DNA of 64,000 nucleotides from Clostridiales bacterium (GTDB taxonomy: Bacteria; Bacillota; Clostridia; Peptostreptococcales; Anaerovoracaceae), in contig QXXF01000024.1 of NCBI GenBank assembly GCA_009911365.1, positions 1 through 64,000 on the forward strand, given 5' to 3'. The notes beneath the pieces were generated by a model. That model searched no databases and was not told the DNA's origin. It saw only the letters and a program-made list of their open reading frames with translations. Positions 25,889 through 35,458 of the stretch are shown in pieces. The position numbers and the translations under genes were made by a program. Positions within the stretch are counted from its first letter, which is position 1, and each line of letters starts with the position of its first letter.

Positions 25889-25926
25889 ATATAGGTGTTC
25901 CCAAAAGGGGACGCCTATATTTTTTC
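25889..25926 (+). terminator. Terminator of the MMPL/YhgE-like operon
   Basis: A 14-bp stem with two G-U pairs (25889-25902 with 25907-25920), AAAA loop and a T-run through 25926. Confidence 0.85.
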
Positions 25927-25956
25927 TGAAGAAAATAGCGGCATTAGTGGAATTGC

Positions 25957-26001
25957 AACAAAGTCCATCACCGAAAGACAATCGGTGAAACCGGCTTTGT
26001 T
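25957..26001 (+). repeat. 45-nt double-stem element, copy 1
   Basis: Outer stem AACAAAGTC (25957-25965) with GGCTTTGTT (25993-26001) and inner hairpin TCACCGA/TCGGTGA (25968-25974, 25982-25988) around a 7-nt loop. A second copy at 63024-63068 keeps the outer stem, the CCGAAAG...ATCGG core and the preceding AAAATAGC while varying inside. It lies 45 nt before the CMD-cupin gene. Confidence 0.7.
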
Positions 26002-26045
26002 CCCCATGTAAAAGAGATCAGCAGCGTTAGATGGAGGTGTTAGGG

Positions 26046-27158
26046 ATGGATTTACAAGTGACAGATCCGGAATTTATGGAGCGTTTTGAGCAGTTTGCTT
26101 TTAGGGAAGTTCCCTATGAAGATGGACAGCAATTAGACGATGGACTGCGGTACATGGCGATTCTAGCCACATTGATGGGGTGTCAAGGGATCGATGAGTA
26201 CCGTCTTGTGCTACCCAGGGCATTAGATGCGGGACTATCGCCGGTCGCAGTCAAGGAAATCATATATCAGGCAGTGGATTATCTTGGCATAGGTCGGGTG
26301 CTGCCGTTTCTGAATGTTGCCAACGAAACGCTGACAACACGGGGGATCGGGCTTCCGCTGGAAGAGCAACACACGACAACACTGGAGGATCGTTTAGAAA
26401 AAGGCGCAGAGGCACAGGCAGAGATTTTTGGGGATCAGATGAAAGAAGCCTGGAAAGCCGGACATATCAACCGCTGGCTGGCGGCTAACTGCTTTGGCGA
26501 TTATTATACGCGTACCGGGCTAAGCCTCGCAGAGCGGGAAATGATCACCTTCTGCTTCCTGGCGGCGCAGGGAGGATGCGAACCACAGCTGATGAGCCAT
26601 ACTATCGGCAATATGAATTTGGGAAACAACAAGGATTTTCTTGTAAGGGTCGTTTCTCAATGCCTCCCTTATATTGGGTACCCAAGAAGTTTAAATGCGA
26701 TCAACTGTATCAACAAAGCAGATGAGGCGAGAAAGGAGCAAATAAATATGAAAAATAAAGCAGAAAGCCTATTTCCTATGGGCGGCCCGAATGAGGCCTT
26801 TGCCAAGTTCTTTGTAGGACAGAGTTATTTGAACATGCTGACTACCGAAGGCGTTCCCATCGGCAATGTGACCTTTGAACCAGGATGCCGCAACAATTGG
26901 CATATTCACAAAGCGGATCAAGGTGGCGGACAGATCCTGCTTTGCACCAATGGCCGTGGCTGGTATCAGGAGTGGGGAAAGAAGGCAAGAGAACTGCGCC
27001 CGGGAGATGTAGTAGTGATCCCCGCTGGTGTCAAACACTGGCACGGTGCGGAAAAGGACAGCTGGTTCACCCATCTTGCGGTGGAAGTGCCTGGGGAAAA
27101 CGCCGAGAACCAGTGGCTAGAGGCAGTGGATGATGCTGATTATGACGCTCTGAAATAA
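26046..27158 (+). CDS. Carboxymuconolactone-decarboxylase-like domain fused to a cupin
   Basis: A 370-aa protein with two CMD/AhpD-like helical repeats (residues ~15-100 and ~115-215) and a C-terminal cupin (~245-355). The cupin has the metal-binding pattern NNWHIHKADQGG and HWHG. The CMD part has GCEPQLMSHT but lacks an obvious AhpD CxxC. Similar fusions are annotated as redox-type or carboxymuconolactone decarboxylase proteins with unproven roles. ATG 26046 follows GGAGGT by 7 nt. It has its own terminator. A decayed duplicate of its cupin end lies at 28354-28452. Confidence 0.85.
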   Translation: MDLQVTDPEFMERFEQFAFREVPYEDGQQLDDGLRYMAILATLMGCQGIDEYRLVLPRALDAGLSPVAVKEIIYQAVDYLGIGRVLPFLNVANETLTTRGIGLPLEEQHTTTLEDRLEKGAEAQAEIFGDQMKEAWKAGHINRWLAANCFGDYYTRTGLSLAEREMITFCFLAAQGGCEPQLMSHTIGNMNLGNNKDFLVRVVSQCLPYIGYPRSLNAINCINKADEARKEQINMKNKAESLFPMGGPNEAFAKFFVGQSYLNMLTTEGVPIGNVTFEPGCRNNWHIHKADQGGGQILLCTNGRGWYQEWGKKARELRPGDVVVIPAGVKHWHGAEKDSWFTHLAVEVPGENAENQWLEAVDDADYDALK

Positions 27159-27246
27159 AGGGGGACATTAGCTGCGCAAGCAAGGTGAACAGGTTATGCG
27201 CAATTCGGGACACAAAAAGAAATAAAGATATTTGGAAAGATAAAAA

Positions 27247-27288
27247 GAGCGGGATGAAGCGGGTGAATTTGCTTTTCTCCCGTTTTTT
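27247..27288 (+). terminator. Terminator of the CMD-cupin gene
   Basis: An imperfect stem AGCGGGA..GAAGC with GCTTTTC..TCCCGT followed by six T. The sequence is homologous to the terminator at 28468-28512. Confidence 0.65.
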
Positions 27289-27448
27289 CGTATGCACAGA
27301 GGATATGGAAAAAATTCCAAAGAAAAATATGGGAATCCGGTTGATTATACGAGCGAGATACGGTAAAATAAAACAGTTAAATAATTACAGATGCGACAAA
27401 TGTTGAAAAGGAACCAGGAACATCGTATAATCAAGAGGAGGGATCGGA

Positions 27449-28300
27449 TTGAACAAGGGGAAAGAGCTAAAAGACTTAAATTTATTGGATCGGTTTTTGT
27501 TCGACGAAGCCGTGGAGGACAAGGAATTTTTAGAAAAAGTGTTGGGGATCATTCTTGAGAAGGACGTGGACTTGAGGCACGGACCGCAGACGGAAAAGGA
27601 AATCCGGCGGTCCACCTAGAACCGGCAAATCAAACTGGACGTTTGGGCCATGGACACAGGAGGAAGCGTCCATGATGCGGAAGTACAAAAGAAAAACATG
27701 GGGAACCTTCCAAAGCGGTCCAGGAGCTATCAAGGCCTGATCGACAGCCGACTGCTGGCACCGGGGGAAGTGGATTTCAACGCCATGAACGATGTTTTCA
27801 TTATCCTGATCATGCCTTTCGATTTGTTCGGAAAAGGGTTGTATCGGTACACCTTTCGGATGAAATGCGAAGAAGCGGCGGATGTGAGCCTGATGGATGG
27901 TGCGACTCGGATCTTTCTCAACACCAGGGGAACGCACGAGGAAGGCGTCAGCCGGGAACTGATAGAAATGCTTCACTATTTCGAGCGCACGACGGATGAA
28001 CAAGCGCAGGCTTCGGGCAGTGAAACCATCCGCTGGATGCAAGAGAAGATTCGATCCATCAAATCAAGCAAGGAAGTGGGGATCAAATTCATGAACGCAT
28101 GGGAAGAGAAAATATTGGAACGGCAAGAAGCGCGAGAAGAGGGACAGTCGGAGGAGCGAGAGCAGGGCATACGCAAAATGATCGAACTCTGTAAAGAACT
28201 GGATCTGCCGCAGGCGGAGGCGGCTAGCAAAGTGGCCGAAAAATACCAGTTAGGGCAAAAGGATATCAATCGTTATCTGAAACAATATTGGAATAACTAA
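27449..28300 (+). pseudogene. PD-(D/E)XK nuclease family (Rpn-like) gene with internal TAG
   Basis: From TTG 27449 (GAGGAGGG upstream) the frame reads NKGKELKDLNLLDRFLFDEA and continues in the same frame to 28300, broken by one TAG at 27617-27619 just before NRQIKLDVWAMD. The protein is of the PD-(D/E)XK/Rpn 'transposase-nuclease' family: LLDRFLF, IKLDVW (Asp) and DAEVQ (Glu-x-Gln) are its active-site strands, and the C-terminus is a charged helical tail. A single nonsense codon separates domain start from catalytic core, so it is likely inactive; restart at ATG 27650 would lose the first Asp. Confidence 0.75.
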
Positions 28301-28452
28301 GTTCATTTACAAGACAGATGAAATATAGCCTTGCCAGTCGTCTCTGTGAGCCTGATGAGTGGCGGGCAGATCCTGATTCAAGCCATCCATGGTTGAGTCT
28401 GGTATCGGGAATGGGAAAAGGCTGCTGGAGCGCTTCGCCCCAGAGATGCGGT
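28299..28452 (+). pseudogene. Relic of a second yhgE tail and cupin gene
   Basis: 28299-28328 encodes KFIYKTDEI* and matches 25737-25766, the exact end of the YhgE-like gene, with only two base changes. It is followed at 28354-28452 by GGQILIQAIHG*VWYREWEK and ALRPRDAV*, clearly the cupin segment GGGQILLCTNGRGWYQEWGK...LRPGDVV with in-frame stops. A terminator homologous to that of the cupin gene follows. This is a decayed partial duplication of the region 25.7-27.3 kb. Confidence 0.8.
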
Positions 28453-28467
28453 TTGAACCGATAAAAA

Positions 28468-28512
28468 GGAGCAGAGGGAAGCGAGCGAATCTACTTTCTC
28501 CTGCTCTTTTTT
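28468..28512 (+). terminator. Terminator left with the cupin relic
   Basis: GGAGCAG...GAAG pairs with CTTTCTCCTGCTC, then six T. It lies just before the convergent chemoreceptor gene. Confidence 0.75.
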
Positions 28513-28529
28513 CATGGTAAGTTTGTCTT

Positions 28530-30200
28530 TTACTGTTTTAGGCGGAAGGTATCCATCAGCCGCTTCAATAGTCCGGCCTGCGAACTCAACTCCTGGCTGG
28601 CGGCGGCGGTTTCCTGCGCTGTGGCGGAATTGGTATGTACCACATTGGAAATCTGGCTTGCCTGATCCCGGATCTGGGAAACAGATTCAGCCTGCGAGGT
28701 AGCTGCGTCTGCGATTCCATTCATGGCTTCCACAACCGTGTTAGCGCCCTCTACAACAGAGGCCAGTCGCTCTGCCGTTTCTCCAGCAATCTTCATCCCG
28801 TGTTCTACGGCCTGGATGGAGCGTTCTGTCAGAGCAGTCGTGGACTGGGATGCTTCGGAGCTCTTGCTTGCCAGATTGCGCACTTCGTCAGCGACAACGG
28901 CAAAGCCTTTTCCCGCTGTGCCTGCCCGGGCGGCTTCTACTGCGGCGTTCAGAGCCAAAACGTTTGTCTGGAATGCGATATCTTCTATGGTTTTAATGAT
29001 TTTTCCAATTTCCCGGGAACTGTCGGTAATTTCCTGCATAGCGTCGATCATCTGCTGCATCTTGTCATTGCTATCTGTGATCTGTTTTCCTACCTGAGAT
29101 ACTTCTGTTCTGGCGAGACGGGCTCTTTCGGCTGTTTCTTCCACATGGTCGGAAACGTCTCTGATAGTGTTTTCCAACTGTTCTACGGACTGAGACTGCT
29201 GCATGGAGCCCTGACCCAGGGCCTGCGCTGCCGTAGACATCTGTTCCGAGTGATTCGCGACCTGATCAGAGCTTTTCAGGATCTGTGACATGGTTTTGTT
29301 CAGCTTTTGAAGGATGTCGTCAAGGGAAACCTTAATGGAAGTAAAGTCCCCTACATAATTCTGCGTTGTTTCCACAGACAGATTTCCTTCTGAAATGGAA
29401 GCCAGGATGGTAGAAATTTCTCCGATATAATTCTTCAAGCGGAGGATAGTGCTCTCAAAAATTTCTGCGAGAAGGCCGATTTCATCGTTAGAATGAATAT
29501 CGATCGTCATGACTTCGTCAGACCGCAGTCCCAAATTTCCCTGCTCCATAACCTGTGCAAGATTTGTCAGTTTTTTTAGAGGCCAGGAAACAAACCGCTT
29601 GATAAATACGCTCAAAAGCAGTAAGCATAGGACGATCAGAACGATGCCGACCGCACAGGCCGCAATGATTGCCGTCCTTACCTGCTGTGCTGCGGATTCT
29701 GTGGAGATCCCTGCGAAGATCAGGCCGTTTACTGTTCCGTCAGCGTCTTTTGTAGGAACATAGGAACAAAGATGATCGACCCCAAGGATTTCCGCGGTTC
29801 CCACATAGGCCTGACCCTGCTGTAAGACAATGCTTGCCAGCTCATCTGACAGCTTTGTTCCAACAGCCCGCTGTCCATCCTGAAGAATGGTGGTGTAAGC
29901 ACGTTCGTCACCGTTAAATATGGTGAACTCACAATCCAACTGCTGTTTCAAATCATCAAGAAGCTGTGTTTTATCTTCCGGCCCAGAGTAATCCTGAAGC
30001 TCGTACGCAAGCGTATTCGTGCCATTGACACATTGCTCCTCCAGCATATTCATGACGAGATTGTAAAAGATAGAAATACATAAAACCACAACGATCACAA
30101 TGCTGAGTCCCAACATTGCGGCGACCAGGTTGCCTACTTTACGTCCGATCCGCTGTCTGTTTCCATTTTCTTTTTGTTGTCTGAATTGAATACTCTTCAT
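28530..30200 (-). CDS. Methyl-accepting chemotaxis protein
   Basis: A 556-aa chemoreceptor. TM1 (~25-45), an extracytoplasmic single-Cache-like domain (~50-190, with [15 protein letters not shown] and [13 protein letters not shown]), TM2 ([18 protein letters not shown]), HAMP and a signalling domain with the hairpin tip [34 protein letters not shown] 30200 follows TAGGAG; the open frame extends upstream without a good site. It signals through CheW/CheA elsewhere in the genome. The ligand is unknown. Confidence 0.93.
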   Translation of the reverse strand: MKSIQFRQQKENGNRQRIGRKVGNLVAAMLGLSIVIVVVLCISIFYNLVMNMLEEQCVNGTNTLAYELQDYSGPEDKTQLLDDLKQQLDCEFTIFNGDERAYTTILQDGQRAVGTKLSDELASIVLQQGQAYVGTAEILGVDHLCSYVPTKDADGTVNGLIFAGISTESAAQQVRTAIIAACAVGIVLIVLCLLLLSVFIKRFVSWPLKKLTNLAQVMEQGNLGLRSDEVMTIDIHSNDEIGLLAEIFESTILRLKNYIGEISTILASISEGNLSVETTQNYVGDFTSIKVSLDDILQKLNKTMSQILKSSDQVANHSEQMSTAAQALGQGSMQQSQSVEQLENTIRDVSDHVEETAERARLARTEVSQVGKQITDSNDKMQQMIDAMQEITDSSREIGKIIKTIEDIAFQTNVLALNAAVEAARAGTAGKGFAVVADEVRNLASKSSEASQSTTALTERSIQAVEHGMKIAGETAERLASVVEGANTVVEAMNGIADAATSQAESVSQIRDQASQISNVVHTNSATAQETAAASQELSSQAGLLKRLMDTFRLKQ

Positions 30201-30424
30201 CACTGTAACTCCTATATTTTTTAATGATACTTTAAAACACGCCAATCCCAAACCCATCCATTATAATACCATTCTCTTTGGAAATTTCAAGAGATTTTTC
30301 TTGAGAGCAAAATAAAAAATTAACATTCATTTTATAAAAATATATTCCACCAGGGGCGAATTTCATGTAAAGAAAATGGTAAAATAAAACGCTGGACGGC
30401 GATAGGAAAAGAGGAGGTTCGCAT

Positions 30425-30484
30425 ATGGCCTTTTTTGTTTCCATATCCATTTATTTTTCTGTTAGACATAAAAAGGACACATAA
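30425..30484 (+). CDS. Possible 19-aa leader or small peptide
   Basis: An ATG preceded by AGAGGAGG opens a 19-codon frame (MAFFVSISIYFSVRHKKDT) ending 95 nt before the response regulator. The hydrophobic stretch and strong ribosome site suggest a small membrane peptide or leader. Nothing else supports it. Confidence 0.3.
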   Translation: MAFFVSISIYFSVRHKKDT

Positions 30485-30579
30485 ATTTGTAAACTAGAAG
30501 GTGCCGGAGAACAATGCCTGCGGCTGAGGGGCACTGCGATTTCCGGACATACGCTAAGAGCGGTAGGAGGTGTGTATTC

Positions 30580-31257
30580 GTGTATCGCCTGTTGATAGCA
30601 GAAGACGAGTCAAAGCTGCGGCGGATCGTCAAGGATTATTTTGAAAAGCGGGATTTTCAGGTCCAGGGCGCGGCTGACGGCATCCAGGTGCTAAAGGCCG
30701 TCAGAGAGCAGGAATTCGATATCGTGCTGCTGGATGTGATGATGCCAGGGATGGACGGGTTCGCTGTATGCCGAGCCATCCGCAGGGAAAAGGACACGCC
30801 GGTCATTTTCCTGACAGCAAGAGTGTCGGAAGAAGACCAGCTGCGGGGGTTTCAGGAAAAGGCAGATGATTATATTACAAAGCCTTTTTCCCTCCCTGTG
30901 CTTCACGCCAAAGTTCGTGCGTTGCTGGAACGCAAAGATGGCAGTCTTTTCAGCCGCACAATACAGAGCAATGGCATTTCCGTAGACCTGGACGCAAGGG
31001 AAGTGGCTGTGGACGGGGAGCTTGTTTCCATGGCACCAAAGGTATACGATCTGCTTGTTTACCTGATGAACAATCGGGGACGAATCCTGACCAGGGAACA
31101 GATTCTGGATCGCGTCTGGGGGCAGGACGTTTTCTGCTATGACAGGGCCGTGGACACAACGATTAAAAAGCTGCGGCATGCTCTGGGAAACAGGGCCGGA
31201 TGCATCCGTACCATCGTGAAGGTAGGATACAAATTCCAGGAGGGGGACAATGAATAG
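30580..31257 (+). CDS. OmpR-family response regulator
   Basis: A 225-aa REC plus winged-helix regulator. REC has LIAEDESKLRR, LLDVMMPGMDG (phospho-Asp) and DDYITKPFSLP (Lys). The C-terminal Trans_reg_C domain has LTREQILDRVWG and YDRAVDTTIKKLRHALG. I choose the GTG at 30580, 9 nt after TAGGAGG, because the longer ORF from 30514 adds residues outside the fold. It overlaps its kinase gene by 8 nt. Confidence 0.92.
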   Translation: MYRLLIAEDESKLRRIVKDYFEKRDFQVQGAADGIQVLKAVREQEFDIVLLDVMMPGMDGFAVCRAIRREKDTPVIFLTARVSEEDQLRGFQEKADDYITKPFSLPVLHAKVRALLERKDGSLFSRTIQSNGISVDLDAREVAVDGELVSMAPKVYDLLVYLMNNRGRILTREQILDRVWGQDVFCYDRAVDTTIKKLRHALGNRAGCIRTIVKVGYKFQEGDNE

Positions 31258-33550
31258 CCAACGGACGAAAAGAAAGTTTTTGATCAATGTCATCATCGTG
31301 TTGGTGCTGATTTATCTGCTGGTAGTCGGATGTATGACTTGGTATGTAGCTAATGAAAAGGTTAGGGAAAGCAGTGACTACAGTCAAGACAAGGTAGAAA
31401 ACCTAGCCAGACTTTTAGATAAGTGTCAGTCGGATGAGGAAAGCAGCGCAGTGGTAGACGGTCTAAATCTGGCTGCTGCTGATCAGGTGATGGACGGATG
31501 CATACAGCTTTGGAACACTAGAGACACCATGGATAGCGTCATGCTGTACCGTGCTTCAGGCCAGGGAGGCAAAGCGAAACTACAACCAGTAAAGAACCCT
31601 GCGCATATCTTATCAGGGTGGTCACAGACAGAGATGAATAGAACCACTATTGTTTTAGAGGATTGGTTTTCCAAAGAACAAATCGCACGGATGCGAAAAC
31701 TGTCCAATATCGAAGGCTGCAAGATCGTAGGATTTGAAGGAACGTTCTGTTTTCAGCCAATAAGCGTACAGCTGTTTTATCGTGATTCCAATGAAGATTT
31801 GCGGGAAACGACATTTGCGGCCGTGAAAAAGGCAGCAGGCCAGCAGCAGAAAACCATCATGCTGGATTGGACCACAGGCATCGAGCCTCTTGACATGAAG
31901 CGCTGGCAGATGGAGGATCAGTCCTGGGCAGCTTTGGAGGCTGCGGCGAAAAAAATGACGCCAGAAACGCCGCTAGATCTGATCAATCCGGAGAATTTAG
32001 GCGCATATACCTGCTTTACGGATCAGCAGGACAGCGTATTTTCGTTAATGCGGACGGAGTTCATCAAACTGGACACAGGCGACTACTGGCTGGGGGTTTG
32101 CATCATGAACCAGCCCTGGCTTTATGCTGTCAGCACCATGAAATGGTTCTATTTTCTCATCACCCTTGTGTGCCTTTTGGCAGGGATTCTCCTAATTGGC
32201 AGCTATAGCCGTATTTTGGATGCCCGATTTGAACTGGAAAAGCGGCAGCGGCAGATGGCAAATGCAGTTGCCCATGAAATGAAAACGCCTCTGGGCATCA
32301 TCAAGAATTACGGTGAAGTCCTGAGTGAAGAGCAGGATGAGACACGGCGAAAGGAATACGTGGAAACAATCATTGAAGAGGCTGACAGCATGAACGCCAT
32401 GATCGTCAACATGCTGGACTTGTCTAAAATGGAGGCAGGGATCTATCCGTTGGAGCTGAGTATGGTTTCCATAAGCGAGCTTGCGGAGCGTACCTTGGAG
32501 CGGCTGAGCGTCTTCATGGAGCGAAAAGGGATCCGGGTGGAAACCCAGCTAAAGGCAGAAGCCATGATTCTGGCAGATGAAAGGCTGGTGGGTGAGAGCC
32601 TGTCCAATTTGTTGATGAACGCGGCCGTCTATGGAGAAGAAAACGGCAGGATCCGTTTGTCAGCGCAGCATACGGAGCAAAACAGCGTCCGAATTTCCGT
32701 GTACAACAAGGGAGAAACTTTAGATGAAGAAGAACTGGAGCGGATCTGGGAAAATTTTTACCGGAGCGACGCAGCGAGAAACAAAGAAAAAGGCGGGACT
32801 GGGCTGGGGCTTGCCATCGTGGCTAATACCTGTCTGATTCACGGGGGAAAGTACGGCTGTGTCAACCAAAAAGATGGCGTAGAATTTTGGATCGAGATCC
32901 CATCCCAGGAAGAGCCGCTAAAAGAGAACAAGCGGAAGAGACTCAGCATGTTCGGTTCCACAAAAGAGGGCACGGACTTAAGTGGTTTTCTCTATACATT
33001 GATCGGCACAGGCGTATGGGTCATGGCAAACGCCTATGTGTTCCTGGTGATGCGTCATGAACTGCACATGGCACCGGGATTGCCCGTGATACCGTGGCTC
33101 ATCAGCCTGATCGGCTGGGGGCTGTGCGTTGCGGGGCATTACAAGATGAGGGCGTTAGGGAAAGGTATAAAAGCCGCTGTTTGGATTTGCGGAGTCATGA
33201 TCGCCAGCGTGCTGATTTATACGATATTCTATGAATCTTCCCGGATGCGGTTCATTGGGTTCTTGGTTCCAGCGGCAGGTGCCTGCGGATACATCGGTGT
33301 TTTGTCATGGACATATGGAAAAGCAGCCCAGCGGTTTGGGAAGCGGAGGCTGGCAATCAGCATCTGGATCACGGCAGCTGCGCAGATTTTCTGTATGATA
33401 CTATATCTTTGGCTGGCTGGCTTCGATCCATGCGTCAGCTTAGTGGGGACCTGGGGCAATATGATGGCCGGAGCAACGCTGATCCTAATGCTGATCAACA
33501 TGGCCTTATGGCATAGCTTTTATCAACATTGCCACAAAAAATTGAGGTGA
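31250..33550 (+). CDS. Sensor histidine kinase with extra C-terminal membrane domain
   Basis: A 766-aa kinase. TM1 (~12-30), a ~270-residue extracytoplasmic sensor, TM2 (FYFLITLVCLLAGILLIG), then HisKA (ANAVAHEMKTPLGIIKNYGE) and HATPase_c (LLMNAAVYGEENG, KGGTGLGLAIVAN). Unusually, ~190 residues follow the ATPase domain with about six hydrophobic segments (e.g. WVMANAYVFLVMRH, PWLISLIGWGLCVAG, MMAGATLILMLINMALW). The tail resembles no kinase module I know. It overlaps the OmpR-type regulator, so it is its cognate kinase. Confidence 0.88.
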   Translation: MNSQRTKRKFLINVIIVLVLIYLLVVGCMTWYVANEKVRESSDYSQDKVENLARLLDKCQSDEESSAVVDGLNLAAADQVMDGCIQLWNTRDTMDSVMLYRASGQGGKAKLQPVKNPAHILSGWSQTEMNRTTIVLEDWFSKEQIARMRKLSNIEGCKIVGFEGTFCFQPISVQLFYRDSNEDLRETTFAAVKKAAGQQQKTIMLDWTTGIEPLDMKRWQMEDQSWAALEAAAKKMTPETPLDLINPENLGAYTCFTDQQDSVFSLMRTEFIKLDTGDYWLGVCIMNQPWLYAVSTMKWFYFLITLVCLLAGILLIGSYSRILDARFELEKRQRQMANAVAHEMKTPLGIIKNYGEVLSEEQDETRRKEYVETIIEEADSMNAMIVNMLDLSKMEAGIYPLELSMVSISELAERTLERLSVFMERKGIRVETQLKAEAMILADERLVGESLSNLLMNAAVYGEENGRIRLSAQHTEQNSVRISVYNKGETLDEEELERIWENFYRSDAARNKEKGGTGLGLAIVANTCLIHGGKYGCVNQKDGVEFWIEIPSQEEPLKENKRKRLSMFGSTKEGTDLSGFLYTLIGTGVWVMANAYVFLVMRHELHMAPGLPVIPWLISLIGWGLCVAGHYKMRALGKGIKAAVWICGVMIASVLIYTIFYESSRMRFIGFLVPAAGACGYIGVLSWTYGKAAQRFGKRRLAISIWITAAAQIFCMILYLWLAGFDPCVSLVGTWGNMMAGATLILMLINMALWHSFYQHCHKKLR

Positions 33551-33585
33551 AATCCAGCATTTCCCACAGGAAAAAATAAAACAAA

Positions 33586-33632
33586 TTCGACACCTGATTT
33601 TGACAAAAGACGACCTCCCTTAGGGCTATAAT
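33586..33632 (+). promoter_or_regulatory. Spo0A-type promoter of spoIIGA-sigE
   Basis: TTGACA (33600-33605) and TATAAT (33627-33632) are separated by 21 bp, too far for ordinary sigma-A but like the 22-bp spoIIG promoter of Bacillus. TTCGACA (33586-33592), a perfect reverse-orientation 0A box, lies just upstream, with a one-mismatch copy TTTGACA (33599-33605) overlapping the -35. This is the known layout for activation by phosphorylated Spo0A. Confidence 0.75.
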
Positions 33633-33664
33633 CGAAAGACAGAGTCCAAAAGGAGGTCGTTTAA

Positions 33665-34510
33665 TTGACAGTTTACGGCGAGTTTTTATTTTTGGAAAAC
33701 TTCATAACAGGGCTGCTGATTTTGGCCTTGACTGGTAAACTCTGCGGCAGAAAGCGCAGCCGATCAGGGCTGATTCTAGGTGGACTCCTGTGCGGTGCGT
33801 ACTCGTTCATTTTGTTTGTGCCAATGGTTTGGCCCGCAGCCCTTGGCAGCAAACTGCTCTTTTCACTGACAGTGATCTTAGCGGCTTTTGGCTTTGGTGG
33901 AAAACCGCTCTATTGGAAGACAGTGGCCGTGTTTTACATAGTCAGTTTCCTTATGGGAGGAATCACCGTAGGCCTCATGTATTTCATCAAGGTGCCCGGT
34001 CTTGCCGCAAATGGAAGCGTTTATCTTCACGGACCCACATGGCTTCAAGTGGCAGCGGGCATCATGGTGACTTGGCTGCTTGGTAGCTGGCTGGCGGAGT
34101 TCATCAGGGGAAAACTGCAAAAGGATAAGGTTTTTACAGACATTCAGGTGGAAATCGCAGAAAAAAATTGGAAAATGCGAGCTTTTGTTGATACGGGGAA
34201 TTTTTTGCGAGAGCCGATTTCCGGCCAGCCGGCAGCCATTCTTTCCGCATCATATGGACAGAAAATTTTAGAAGAGATGAAGGATGCTCTCGTCTGCCGC
34301 AGCTGCGTGATCCCATATCGCAGCGTGGGGCAAAGGGGAATCCTGAGTGGTGTAAGACCGGACCGCGTTATTATTGACGGAAAAACCATCGAAAAAATCG
34401 TCCTAGCCATCAGCAAAGAGGATTTTGCCTGCTGGAGGGGAGAAGAAAAATACGATGTTTTACTGCAGCAGCAGATTTTGGAAGGAGGAATATTGGAACA
34501 TGCACAGTGA
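33665..34510 (+). CDS. spoIIGA: Sporulation sigma-E factor-processing peptidase SpoIIGA
   Basis: A 281-aa membrane aspartic protease that cleaves pro-sigma-E in the mother cell. Five hydrophobic segments fill residues ~1-145, followed by a cytoplasmic protease domain with the active-site motif [12 protein letters not shown] (D176). It starts at TTG 33665, 7 nt after GGAGGTCG. The end overlaps the sigE start by 11 nt, the usual spoIIG operon. Confidence 0.93.
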   Translation: MTVYGEFLFLENFITGLLILALTGKLCGRKRSRSGLILGGLLCGAYSFILFVPMVWPAALGSKLLFSLTVILAAFGFGGKPLYWKTVAVFYIVSFLMGGITVGLMYFIKVPGLAANGSVYLHGPTWLQVAAGIMVTWLLGSWLAEFIRGKLQKDKVFTDIQVEIAEKNWKMRAFVDTGNFLREPISGQPAAILSASYGQKILEEMKDALVCRSCVIPYRSVGQRGILSGVRPDRVIIDGKTIEKIVLAISKEDFACWRGEEKYDVLLQQQILEGGILEHAQ

Positions 34511-35231
34511 CTACATATTAAAAGCTAGAGCAGTATGGGAGGCTATAAAACGGTTTTTTCTGAAAAAAGAAGCGGGTGTTTTCGATATCCATTATATCGG
34601 AGGAAGCGATGTGCTACCTCCGCCCTTGGATCCAGAAGAGGAGCAAAAAGCACTAAAGGCTTTCATGGAAGGCAGCGAAGAAGCCAGGGCCATGCTGATC
34701 GAGCATAATCTGAGGCTGGTGGTCTACATTGCCAAGAAATTTGAGAACGCCGGTGTTAACGTGGAGGATCTGATTTCCATTGGCACCATTGGTCTCATCA
34801 AAGCGGTTAACACCTTCAAACCAGATAAAAATATCAAGCTGGCTACATATGCTTCTCGGTGCATCGAGAACGAGATCCTCATGTATTTGCGGCGAAACAA
34901 TAAAACAAAAGGCGATGTTTCCTTGGACGAACCTTTAAATGTGGATTGGGATGGAAACGAATTGCTGCTTTCCGATATCCTAGGCACGGATACGGATGTG
35001 GTGTATACTCATATTGAAGAAGAAGTCAACAAGAGTTTACTAGACTATGCCATGAACAAATTGTCCCGTAGGGAAAAAGAAATCATGGAAATGCGTTTCG
35101 GTCTGGCAGGGAGCAAGGAAATGACCCAAAAAGAAGTGGCTGACCGGATGGGGATTTCTCAATCTTATATTTCCAGATTGGAAAAAAAGATTATTAGCCG
35201 ACTTCAACGGGAAATCAAAAAGTTAGGGTGA
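34500..35231 (+). CDS. sigE: RNA polymerase sigma-E, sporulation
   Basis: A 243-aa mother-cell sigma factor with an N-terminal pro-sequence (~1-27) removed by SpoIIGA. Region 2 ([38 protein letters not shown]) and region 4 ([20 protein letters not shown]) are complete, and sigE-specific [21 protein letters not shown] is present. ATG 34500 overlaps spoIIGA, with GGAAGGAGG about 10 nt upstream. sigG is not next door as usual but 8 kb away. Confidence 0.96.
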   Translation: MHSDYILKARAVWEAIKRFFLKKEAGVFDIHYIGGSDVLPPPLDPEEEQKALKAFMEGSEEARAMLIEHNLRLVVYIAKKFENAGVNVEDLISIGTIGLIKAVNTFKPDKNIKLATYASRCIENEILMYLRRNNKTKGDVSLDEPLNVDWDGNELLLSDILGTDTDVVYTHIEEEVNKSLLDYAMNKLSRREKEIMEMRFGLAGSKEMTQKEVADRMGISQSYISRLEKKIISRLQREIKKLG

Positions 35232-35258
35232 GACATACAACAAGATGAACATAAGGCA

Positions 35259-35296
35259 AATCAAACAAGGCACCATACTAGGTGTCTTATTTGATT
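35259..35296. terminator. Terminator after sigE
   Basis: A 16-bp stem with two G-U pairs (35259-35274 with 35281-35296) and a 6-nt loop. The AT-rich lower stem could provide the U-tract in both directions. Confidence 0.7.
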
Positions 35297-35458
35297 CATG
35301 GCGGCAGTCATTTTATAGGGATTTTTGGTGGCAAGGTGTTGAAAGCTTTAATCGTTTGTAGTAAAATTTTACGTTGCGAGCATTAATATTATAATCATGT
35401 GCGGCTTTTAAACTAAGACATCTGAAGACATGCGAAAACAATTTAAGGAGGGACCATT

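Noticed and set aside
27185-27406. 73-aa ORF after the CMD-cupin gene
   Set aside because: It runs through the cupin terminator hairpin and lacks an RBS and any motif.
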